DNA of 6,311 nucleotides from Acidobacteriaceae bacterium (lineage in GTDB: Bacteria > Acidobacteriota > Terriglobia > Terriglobales > Acidobacteriaceae): positions 1-6,311 of the forward strand of contig PMXH01000549.1 of the NCBI GenBank assembly GCA_003165855.1, read 5' to 3'. Below the pieces are notes generated by a model. It ran no database searches and was not told the DNA's origin. It was given only the letters and a program-made list of their open reading frames with translations. This document shows, piece by piece, positions 1 through 4,718 of this stretch (its first letter is position 1; each line of letters opens with the position of its first letter). Made by a program: the position numbers and the translations under genes.

Positions 1-150
1 GCGCAGCAGGTTTTCGAGCAGAATGCGCAGGCAGAAAGGCAGGTGGGTGGTGGAGATGCCTTGGTGGTCGAGGGCGTCGAGGCGATAGATTTCGTATTCC
101 TTCTTGCCGACTTTGAGGCTGGAGCGGGAGTTGAAGCTGTTTAGAGACAT
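1..150 (-). CDS. acnA: Aconitate hydratase (aconitase A), N-terminal 50 residues, cut by window edge
   Basis: Aconitase is a [4Fe-4S] enzyme of the TCA cycle that interconverts citrate and isocitrate in the cytosol. Only the first 50 codons are present, reading MSLNSFNSRSSLKVGKKEYE, then a stretch ending LPFCLRILLENLLR. The KxYxIYRLDAL and LPFxLRILLENLLR blocks are the typical start of the AcnA/IRP1-type aconitases. The iron-sulphur cysteines and the rest of the protein lie outside the window. The ATG at 150 is supported by an AGGAAGG ribosome site (complement of 156-162) five bases upstream. The codons are largely C-ending, like the other minus-strand genes here. A possible promoter lies about 70 bases upstream. 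It follows the small membrane protein gene on the same strand after a 189-bp gap, so it is probably transcribed on its own. Confidence 0.93.
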   Translation of the reverse strand, partial: MSLNSFNSRSSLKVGKKEYEIYRLDALDHQGISTTHLPFCLRILLENLLR

Positions 151-215
151 GATGGCCTTCCTGATGAAATCTTGATGCCGTGGCGGTGCACGGTGGGTTG
201 GAGCTTAGACACCGG

Positions 216-227
216 AACTTATAAGTT
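216..227 (-). promoter_or_regulatory. Candidate acnA promoter -10 within a 12-bp perfect palindrome
   Basis: The sequence AACTTATAAGTT is a perfect palindrome 66 bases upstream of the acnA start. On the minus strand it contains TATAAG (complement of 218-223), a reasonable -10 hexamer. No good -35 hexamer is visible 16-18 bases upstream, so either an activator is needed or the palindrome is an operator. This is a weak call. Confidence 0.35.
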
Positions 228-291
228 TAGTCGTTTTGGTGAGGATTGCGTAGGGGCGAATCTCGGGTTCGCGATGCACGGGCGAGAAAGA

Positions 292-306
292 CCCTGAAAC
301 ACAGGG
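292..306 (-). terminator. Weak terminator-like hairpin after the small membrane protein gene
   Basis: Read on the minus strand, CCCTG-TGTTT-CAGGG forms a 5-bp stem with a 5-base loop followed by TCTTTCT. It lies about 34 bases beyond the stop codon of the gene ending at 340. The stem is short and the T tract is interrupted, so termination is only a possibility. Confidence 0.25.
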
Positions 307-325
307 GACACAGAGGGGCACAGAA
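297..325. repeat. Short degenerate CACAG-rich tandem repeat
   Basis: Three imperfect units (ACACAGGGG, ACACAGAGGGG, CACAGAAG) follow one another downstream of the small membrane protein gene. They resemble the dispersed 'ACACAGAGG' type repeats common between genes of many bacteria. The first unit overlaps the weak hairpin at 292-306. No open reading frame or promoter is associated with it. Confidence 0.35.
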
Positions 326-339
326 GTTTGTGGTGGGCC

Positions 340-552
340 TCAGTGTGCGGCGAGCCAGACTTGATAGGCGACGACGGCCATCATGAACAGAAGGTAGATG
401 CGGAGGGCCCAGAGGACGAGGAGTTCGGGGCCTTTGAGGTGACGGCGGGGGATGGGATGCTTCTTGGCACGGGCGAGTTGATCGTGTTCGAGGGAGTTCA
501 GGACCCAGGATTGATCAGCTGGTGCGGCGTGGACTTCGTCTTTTCTCATCAT
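340..552 (-). CDS. Small single-pass membrane protein of unknown function (70 aa)
   Basis: I do not recognise a named family. The 70-residue product has a charged, probably cytoplasmic N-terminal half (MMRKDEVHAA start, then HDQLARAKKHPIPRRHLKGP at about residues 23-42). One strongly hydrophobic segment follows at about residues 43-67 (LLVLWALRIYLLFMMAVVAY) and a short tail ending VWLAAH. The positive cluster before the helix predicts N-in topology. Two adjacent ATG codons (552 and 549) are possible starts; a TAGGAG sequence (complement of 564-569) lies 11 bases upstream of the first and 14 of the second. It lies 113 bp downstream of the NRAMP-like gene on the same strand, with a hairpin repeat between, so it may be cotranscribed. 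Supporting it as real are the ribosome site, coherent topology and C-rich codon endings like its neighbours. Short length keeps confidence moderate. Confidence 0.6.
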   Translation of the reverse strand: MMRKDEVHAAPADQSWVLNSLEHDQLARAKKHPIPRRHLKGPELLVLWALRIYLLFMMAVVAYQVWLAAH

Positions 553-601
553 TTAGGCTGCAACTCCTAAAGCCGGGCTCGTTGAGACTCCAAGGGAAAG
601 C

Positions 602-638
602 AGATTCCTCAGGCCAAAGGGCGGCCTTCGGAATGACA
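602..638. repeat. Hairpin repeat family, copy 1 (short form)
   Basis: The copy starts AGATTCCTC and ends CGGAATGACA. The outer stem ATTCC (604-608) pairs with GGAAT (630-634), and the inner stem AGGCC (611-615) pairs with GGCCT (623-627). A symmetric TC/TC mismatch separates the two stems. It lies between the NRAMP-like gene and the small membrane protein gene, where it could act as a partial terminator or an mRNA stability element. Four related copies occur in this window. Confidence 0.7.
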
Positions 639-665
639 AAGGGGATGGTTTCCGCCAACTCATCT

Positions 666-2036
666 CTACTTGCCTCCGAGTGCGGTGAAGATGTTGGGGG
701 CGATGATGCTGATGCCGAAGAGAATGCCGGCGGCGGTCAGGATGAAGACGACGCCGGCGGACAGAATGTTGGCCCACAGCGGACTGACCAGGTCGCCCAT
801 TATTTCTTTGTCGTTCACCAGCATGAAGAGGAAGACCAACGCCGGAGGCATGGCCAAAACCGCGACCACATTAACGATGAGAACCACGTAGACCAGGGGC
901 AGGCCTGGGATGAGAACGATAGCTGCGGCGGCCACGGCGCACAGAGTGAGGACGGCGTAAAACGGTTTGCCTTCTCCCATGGGAAGGTTGAGGCTGTGCG
1001 GTTTGTGGGTAACTTCGCCGAAAGCGTAGGCCGAGGAAGTTGAGATGGTGATGGCGGCAACGATGCCGGCCTCGACCATGCCGAGGGCGAAGAGCGATGC
1101 GCCGAAGCGGCCGATGATGGGTTGGAGGGCCTGGGCAAATTCGGCGGCCTGGAAATTATCGGCGGTCATGCGATGGGCGAACAACGGCGCGGTGGCGAGG
1201 ATGGTGGCGATGGCGGCGGCGGTGGCTAAGGCGGCACCGAGGACGGTGTCGATGCGGCCGAAGCGGATATCCTTTGTGGTCATGCCTTTGTCGACAGTGG
1301 CGCTCTGCTGGAAGAAAAGCATCCAGGGCGTGACCGTGGCGCCGATGTCGGCGAGAAGGATGAGCAGAGTGTCTTTGTTAAAGCCGGGGAGGGGTTGCCA
1401 GGTGATGAAGGCGTGGCTGACCGAGTGCCAACTGGGGTGGGTCATGAGCGCGACGGGAATGAAGATCAGGTTGAAGGCGGCGGCGGCGAGAGTGATGCGT
1501 TCCCAAGTCCAGTAGCGGTGACTCATCAGGGCGGAGTAGAGGACGATGAGCGCGATGAGGATTGAAATCCAAGGAGGAACTCCGAAGAAACCGAGGCCGG
1601 CACGGACGGCGATGAACTCGGTGATGAGAGTAAGGAAGTTTCCGATGGTGAGATCGATCATGGAAAACCAGCCCCAGAAGGGGCCGAAGCGGTCGAAGAT
1701 AAGTTCGGCGTGTCCGCGATGGGTAGCGGCGCCGAGGCGGACGGTCATCTCCTGTACGACGATTGCCATGCAGAATGTAAGGGCGACGAAAGGGAGGAAG
1801 AAACCGATGCCGAACTTGGCGCCGGTGGCAGCGTAGGAGAGCATGCTGGGGCCGTCGTTCTCTCCGAGCATGACGAGGACACCGGGGCCAACCAGCAACC
1901 ATAGCAGGCGCGCTCGCGAGGAAAAGCCGCGTTGGGCGCGGGCTTCGGATACACGGACACGATCGTGAGCGCGGTCCACGTCCTCGTGAGTGATGACTAC
2001 GATTTCGTCTTCGTTTTGGGCGGGAACAGGCTTCAT
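666..2036 (-). CDS. NRAMP-family divalent metal transporter with atypical metal-binding motifs
   Basis: This 456-residue inner-membrane protein has the NRAMP/LeuT fold pattern. A cytoplasmic N-terminus of about 42 residues is followed by about 11 hydrophobic helices. NRAMP landmarks are GPGVLVMLGENDGPSM (50-65) in TM1, GATVTPW (232-238) and FFQQS (241-245) in TM6, and MPPALVFLFMLVND...IMGDL (396-416) around TM10. In canonical Mn/Fe NRAMPs, TM1 carries DPGN and TM6 carries MPH. Here the aligned residues are DGPS (61-64) and TPW (236-238): the Asp is kept, but Asn becomes Ser64, Met becomes Thr236 and His becomes Trp238. Loss of the Met is a feature of NRAMP-related transporters that carry Mg2+ or other hard cations, so substrate cannot be assumed to be Mn2+. 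No clear Shine-Dalgarno precedes the ATG. The upstream promoter shares a motif with that of the nearby Mn-type regulator, which argues for metal-regulated expression. Family assignment is secure; substrate is not. Confidence 0.92.
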   Translation of the reverse strand: MKPVPAQNEDEIVVITHEDVDRAHDRVRVSEARAQRGFSSRARLLWLLVGPGVLVMLGENDGPSMLSYAATGAKFGIGFFLPFVALTFCMAIVVQEMTVRLGAATHRGHAELIFDRFGPFWGWFSMIDLTIGNFLTLITEFIAVRAGLGFFGVPPWISILIALIVLYSALMSHRYWTWERITLAAAAFNLIFIPVALMTHPSWHSVSHAFITWQPLPGFNKDTLLILLADIGATVTPWMLFFQQSATVDKGMTTKDIRFGRIDTVLGAALATAAAIATILATAPLFAHRMTADNFQAAEFAQALQPIIGRFGASLFALGMVEAGIVAAITISTSSAYAFGEVTHKPHSLNLPMGEGKPFYAVLTLCAVAAAAIVLIPGLPLVYVVLIVNVVAVLAMPPALVFLFMLVNDKEIMGDLVSPLWANILSAGVVFILTAAGILFGISIIAPNIFTALGGK

Positions 2037-2118
2037 CGGTTGAGGTTTGGAATGCTTTGCGGGATCGGACTGATGTTCATAGGTGTGCGCCGAAGCTTCC
2101 CCAGTTGAGATTAGCGTA

Positions 2119-2149
2119 AGTATACACGAGGAAATAAACTATGGTTAAG
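2119..2149 (-). promoter_or_regulatory. NRAMP-like gene promoter with overlapping candidate metalloregulator operator
   Basis: On the minus strand, TTAACC (complement of 2143-2148) and TATACT (complement of 2119-2124) are separated by 18 bases and fit a housekeeping promoter. The start would fall near 2112, giving a leader of about 75 bases. Plus-strand bases 2134-2149 match bases 3117-3132 at the regulator promoter in 12 of 16 positions, with TGGTTAAG identical. GGTTA-AG-TAACC (2143-2154) is a perfect palindrome over the -35. A DtxR-family repressor bound here would block RNA polymerase. Confidence 0.55.
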
Positions 2150-2163
2150 TAACCTGGACTGGG

Positions 2164-2291
2164 GTAGTGGTGCAGTTTGGCCCGCACGGCGGTGTGCTTA
2201 CGGGAGATCCCTCGGCCCGCTGGTGAAAACGCGGGCCTTCGGGATGACGCCGGAAAGATGGAGTGCTAGATCTTTCAAACTGCACCACTAC
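2164..2291. repeat. 128-bp segment bounded by 16-bp perfect inverted repeats
   Basis: GTAGTGGTGCAGTTTG (2164-2179) reappears as its reverse complement at 2276-2291. The segment has no coding capacity of note and encloses one hairpin repeat (2205-2248). The size and ends resemble a MITE-like or composite palindromic element. No flanking target duplication is obvious: the neighbouring ACTGG at 2158-2162 and 2296-2300 is not symmetric relative to the ends. Confidence 0.6.
2205..2248. repeat. Hairpin repeat family, copy 2 (short form)
   Basis: The copy starts AGATCCCTC and ends CGGGATGAC. The outer stem ATCCC (2207-2211) pairs with GGGAT (2241-2245). The inner stem GGCCCGC (2214-2220) pairs with GCGGGCC (2231-2237) around a 10-base loop. 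The outer stem differs from copy 1 but still pairs. The copy is nested within the segment at 2164-2291. Confidence 0.7.
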
Positions 2292-2348
2292 CTAGACTGG
2301 ACAGTGATAGAGGTAGCTGGCAGGCGGCTGAAGGCGCGGGAGGGGGAA

Positions 2349-2409
2349 GGGATCCTTCGACTTCGCGGATGGGTCGCTTCGCGATCCATCCGCTGCGCTC
2401 AGGATGACA
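2349..2409. repeat. Hairpin repeat family, copy 3 (long form)
   Basis: The copy starts GGGATCCTTCGACT and ends CTCAGGATGACA, the same ends as the copy at 4643-4703. The outer stem ATCCT (2352-2356) pairs with AGGAT (2401-2405). The central stem GCGGATGGGTCGC (2365-2377) pairs with 2381-2393 over 13 bp with one G-T pair and a TTC loop. It lies 14 bases beyond the stop codon of the DtxR-like gene, where it may serve as a terminator or 3'-end stabiliser. Confidence 0.75.
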
Positions 2410-2423
2410 TCTTAGAGGGAAGG

Positions 2424-3095
2424 TTAGCGGGCGGGGCGGTGGTCGGTGGGGGAAACCCAGACGCGGTCGGCGGCGGCGCGGCCGAGGGAAACGTTGCCGG
2501 TGGCGGTGGACAGGGCGAGAGTCTGGTCGTAGTTGCGTTCGAGGAGGCGCAATTTTGCTCCGGGACGAATGCCGCGGGCTTCGAGAAATTCGAGGAGGCG
2601 GCGGTCGCGTTCGTAGATACCGCTGACGGCGTAGGCGGCTCCGGGTGTGGCGTCGGCGAGGAGGAGCAGGCCGCGATGGCGGCGGCTGGCGGGGCTTTCC
2701 ATCTCACTGAGGTTGCCGTGAGGGCAGGCACCTCCCTTGCCGAGCTTGGCGAGGAGTTTGGCTTCGAAGTCAGGGGAGACAGCGTGCTCGAGGCGTTCGG
2801 CTTCATCGTGAACCTTCCACCACTCCATTCCGAATAATTCGGATAACATGCGCTCGATGAGGTGGTGACGGAGTGTGAGTTTGCGGGCGATCTTGCGGCC
2901 GGCGGCGGTGAGGCGGACGTGTCCGTCGGTCTGGACGCGGACGAGGCCGTCCTTTTTCAGACGGCGTACCGCCATGGTGACGGCGGGGGCGGAGACTTTC
3001 AGCCAGTCGGCGAGGCGGGCGGAGATGACGGATTCGCCTTCGCTTTCGGCCTCGAGGATGGCTTTGAGGTAGTCCTCTTTGGAGACGGTGATCAT
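2424..3095 (-). CDS. DtxR-family metalloregulator with Mn-type (MntR-like) ligands and C-terminal FeoA/SH3-like domain
   Basis: This 223-residue cytosolic repressor has the three-part DtxR layout. It has a winged helix (about 1-70, with helix-turn-helix at 24-50, ISARLADWLKVSAPAVTMAV), a dimerisation and metal-binding domain (about 71-140) and an SH3/FeoA-like domain (about 152-216). The VHDEAERLEH block (95-104) aligns with HDEACRWEH of DtxR. Primary-site residues would be Asp8, Glu100, Glu103 and His104, and the ancillary site His77, Glu81 and His96. Fe-type DtxR has Met and Cys at the first two of these primary positions, whereas MntR has Asp and Glu, so Mn2+ sensing is inferred. MntR's Glu11 is Lys here. 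Length matches DtxR/IdeR rather than the short Bacillus MntR. The ATG at 3095 is only 8 bases from a perfect TATAAT, so the mRNA is probably leaderless. The NRAMP-like gene downstream is the likely target. Confidence 0.92.
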   Translation of the reverse strand: MITVSKEDYLKAILEAESEGESVISARLADWLKVSAPAVTMAVRRLKKDGLVRVQTDGHVRLTAAGRKIARKLTLRHHLIERMLSELFGMEWWKVHDEAERLEHAVSPDFEAKLLAKLGKGGACPHGNLSEMESPASRRHRGLLLLADATPGAAYAVSGIYERDRRLLEFLEARGIRPGAKLRLLERNYDQTLALSTATGNVSLGRAAADRVWVSPTDHRPAR

Positions 3096-3103
3096 CTGGG
3101 GAG

Positions 3104-3132
3104 ATTATACGACGGAGTTAAGTGTGGTTAAG
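3104..3132 (-). promoter_or_regulatory. dtxR-like gene promoter with overlapping candidate operator; leaderless start
   Basis: On the minus strand, a perfect TATAAT (complement of 3104-3109) ends 8 bases before the ATG. A -35-like TTAACC (complement of 3126-3131) lies 16 bases upstream of it. Transcription should begin at or within a base or two of the ATG. GTTAAG is repeated in direct orientation at 3117-3122 and 3127-3132, and the whole 16-bp block matches the transporter promoter. This suggests autoregulation. Confidence 0.6.
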
Positions 3133-3159
3133 GCCGATTTCACCTGGGAGAAACGAAGG

Positions 3160-3252
3160 CAGAAGTCAGAAGTCAAAATGCAGAAGTAAGAATCTCGAGT
3201 GCGTCCAACCAGGTTTTTACTTCTGCATTCTAAATTCTGACTTCTGACTTTC
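3160..3252. repeat. Inverted array of 7-bp repeats between divergent promoters
   Basis: The left arm is built of degenerate heptamers of the type AGAAGTC (from 3161), and the right arm of ACTTCTG heptamers (3219-3250). Two perfect 13-bp pairings link the arms: 3163-3175 with 3238-3250, and 3177-3189 with 3217-3229. The left pairings are separated by 1 base, the right ones by 8, and the loop is 27 bases. The structure occupies most of the space between the dtxR-like and purD promoters and may insulate them. Confidence 0.75.
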
Positions 3253-3262
3253 CCTCGCGCGT

Positions 3263-3292
3263 TTGACAGGGTTCCTCTTTTGCCCCTACCCT
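3263..3292 (+). promoter_or_regulatory. purD promoter with very short leader
   Basis: A perfect TTGACA (3263-3268) is followed after 18 bases by TACCCT (3287-3292), which keeps the important TAnnnT positions. The start would fall near 3299, giving a leader of about 9 bases. No Shine-Dalgarno sequence is present before the ATG at 3308, in agreement with a very short leader. I see no PurR-like operator or purine riboswitch. Confidence 0.55.
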
Positions 3293-3307
3293 TGAATTTC
3301 TCTGGCT

Positions 3308-4582
3308 ATGAAAGTTCTGGTTCTAGGAAGCGGTGGACGCGAGCACGCGCTGGTGTGGAAGCTGCGGCAGTCCGCGCGCATTGCGAAGCTGTATTGCGCG
3401 CCGGGCAACGGCGGGATTGCGGAAGATGCGGAATGCTTGCCGGTTGATCTGAAGAACCTGGATTCGATGGTGGCTCTGGGGATGCAGGTGCAGCCCGACC
3501 TTACGGTGGTGGGGCCGGAGTTGCCGCTGACGCTGGGCGTGGTGGATGAGTTCACGCGGCGGGGCTGGCCTGTATTTGGGCCGACAAAAGCGGCGGCGCA
3601 ACTGGAGGCGAGCAAGAGTTTTGCGAAAGAATTCCTGCAGCGGCATCGCATTCCGACGGCGGCGTATGCGATCTGCGATTCGATGGAAGAAGTGCGCGAG
3701 GCGCTGGCGCTGTTTCACGCGCCGGTGGTGGTGAAGGCGGACGGGTTGGCGGCGGGCAAGGGAGTGGTGATTGCAGCGAGCAAAGAAGAAGCGGCCAGCG
3801 TGGCGGCCGAAATGTTCAGCGGCAAGATGGTGGGCGAAGCGGGCACGCGCGTGGTGCTGGAAGAATGTTTGAAGGGCGACGAACTTTCGTTTCTGGTGCT
3901 GAGCGATGGGGAGCGGGTTGCGCCACTGGTGGCGGCGCAGGATCACAAGCGCGTGGGCGATGGCGACACCGGGCCGAATACCGGAGGGATGGGCGCTTAC
4001 TCGACAGTCGACATTGTCGACGACAAGATGCGGGACTGGCTGGTGAATCACATCGCGAAGCCGGTGGTTGAGGGAATGAAGGCGGAGGGCGCGGAATACA
4101 AGGGCGTGCTGTACTGCGGGCTGATGATGACGGCGCGCGGTCCGATGGTGCTGGAATTCAATTGCCGGTTCGGCGATCCGGAGACGCAGCCGATCCTGAT
4201 GCGGCTGGAGAGCGATCTGGTGGATGCGCTGGAGGCGTCGATTGCAGGGCGGGTGAGCGAAGGCGATTTCAAGTGGTCGGGGGATGCGGCGGTGTGCGTG
4301 GTAATTGCCTCGGGAGGATATCCGGGGACGTATGAGGTGGGGAAAAATATTGTGGGGCTGGACGCGGCAGCGGCGATTGAGGGCGTGAAAGTTTTTCACG
4401 CTGGAACTTCGAACCGGGATGGGGAGTTTTATACGGCCGGCGGGCGGGTGCTGGGGGTATCGGCGCGGGCTGCGGAGTTGGAGACGGCGGTGCAGCAGGC
4501 TTATCGGGCTTGCGAGAAGATTCATTTTGAGGGGGCGCATTACCGGAGGGATATTGCGGGGCGGGCGATGAAGAAGAGCTAG
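3308..4582 (+). CDS. purD: Phosphoribosylamine-glycine ligase (GAR synthetase)
   Basis: PurD joins 5-phosphoribosylamine to glycine using ATP, the second step of de novo IMP synthesis, in the cytosol. The 424-residue length is normal for the family (about 430). Visible marks are the N-terminal GSGGREHAL (8-16), the pre-ATP-grasp PDLTVVGPELPL segment, and VVVKADGLAAGKGV in the ATP-grasp domain. Further on are DHKRVGDGDTGPNTGGMGAY and the family signature RFGDPETQ with its metal and ATP ligands. The C-terminal domain (VIASGGYPGTYEVGK onward) is complete. The ATG at 3308 starts directly at the conserved MKVLVLGSGG. A TTGACA promoter lies just upstream and no ribosome site is visible. Codons end mainly in G (GCG, GTG, CTG, GGG), unlike the C-ending minus-strand neighbours. 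purE follows after 136 bp on the same strand, probably in one transcript. Confidence 0.98.
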   Translation: MKVLVLGSGGREHALVWKLRQSARIAKLYCAPGNGGIAEDAECLPVDLKNLDSMVALGMQVQPDLTVVGPELPLTLGVVDEFTRRGWPVFGPTKAAAQLEASKSFAKEFLQRHRIPTAAYAICDSMEEVREALALFHAPVVVKADGLAAGKGVVIAASKEEAASVAAEMFSGKMVGEAGTRVVLEECLKGDELSFLVLSDGERVAPLVAAQDHKRVGDGDTGPNTGGMGAYSTVDIVDDKMRDWLVNHIAKPVVEGMKAEGAEYKGVLYCGLMMTARGPMVLEFNCRFGDPETQPILMRLESDLVDALEASIAGRVSEGDFKWSGDAAVCVVIASGGYPGTYEVGKNIVGLDAAAAIEGVKVFHAGTSNRDGEFYTAGGRVLGVSARAAELETAVQQAYRACEKIHFEGAHYRRDIAGRAMKKS

Positions 4583-4642
4583 CGGGCTGTCGGTGGATTC
4601 AATCTTATGGAAAAGTAGCTCGAACGTTTGAGAAGAGTCGCA

Positions 4643-4703
4643 GGGATCCTTCGACTGCGGAAGTGATTCACTTCGTGAATCACTTTCCTCGCTCAGGATG
4701 ACA
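4643..4703. repeat. Hairpin repeat family, copy 4 (long form), between purD and purE
   Basis: The copy starts GGGATCCTTCGACT and ends CTCAGGATGACA, as in the copy at 2349-2409, but the central stem is unrelated in sequence. AAGTGATTCAC (4661-4671) pairs perfectly with GTGAATCACTT (4675-4685) around a TTC loop. The outer stem ATCCT (4646-4650) pairs with AGGAT (4695-4699). It ends only four bases before the AAAGGAGG ribosome site of purE, so it could modulate purE translation or processing of a purD-purE transcript. Confidence 0.78.
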
Positions 4704-4718
4704 GACTAAAGGAGGCGA

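Larger units (their letters stand above)
2037..2423. other. 387-bp gene-free region between dtxR-like and NRAMP-like genes
   Basis: No convincing gene lies here. The part nearest the transporter (2037-2150) holds its leader of about 75 bases and its promoter. The middle (2164-2291) is bounded by a 16-bp inverted repeat and contains one hairpin repeat. The part nearest the regulator stop codon (2349-2409) is a second, longer hairpin repeat that could help terminate the regulator transcript. Plus-strand reading frames that cross this region have no ribosome site and run antisense to the regulator. Confidence 0.7.

Noticed and set aside
522..1043. 173-codon plus-strand frame
   Set aside because: It is antisense to the transporter; the very acidic, His/Gln-rich product mirrors the hydrophobic codons of the real gene.
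1045..1515. 156-codon plus-strand frame with many Met and Ala
   Set aside because: It is antisense to the transporter; the composition is an artefact of reversed Ile, His and Ala codons.
2037..2112. Possible Mn (yybP-ykoY) or Mg riboswitch in the transporter leader
   Set aside because: The leader of about 75 bases contains TGGGGAAG but not the paired conserved loops of the Mn riboswitch, and it is too short for an M-box.
2349..2409. Hairpin repeats read as a CRISPR array or ordinary terminators
   Set aside because: The copies are scattered with no regular spacers, and none is followed by a clear T tract on the relevant strand.
2223..2837. 204-codon plus-strand frame
   Set aside because: It runs through two hairpin repeats and then antisense to the DtxR-like gene, with a Gly/Ala/Glu-rich product and no family.
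3323..4540. 405-codon open frame on the minus strand across purD
   Set aside because: It is exactly antisense to the well-conserved purD, its product is rich in His, Arg and Pro with no recognisable domain, and it is a common by-product of G-ending codon use in GC-rich genes.
4619..4632. CTCGAACGTTTGAG near-palindrome, reminiscent of a LexA box
   Set aside because: Half-site spacing is wrong for known LexA boxes, and the site lies between two purine genes with no promoter visible.
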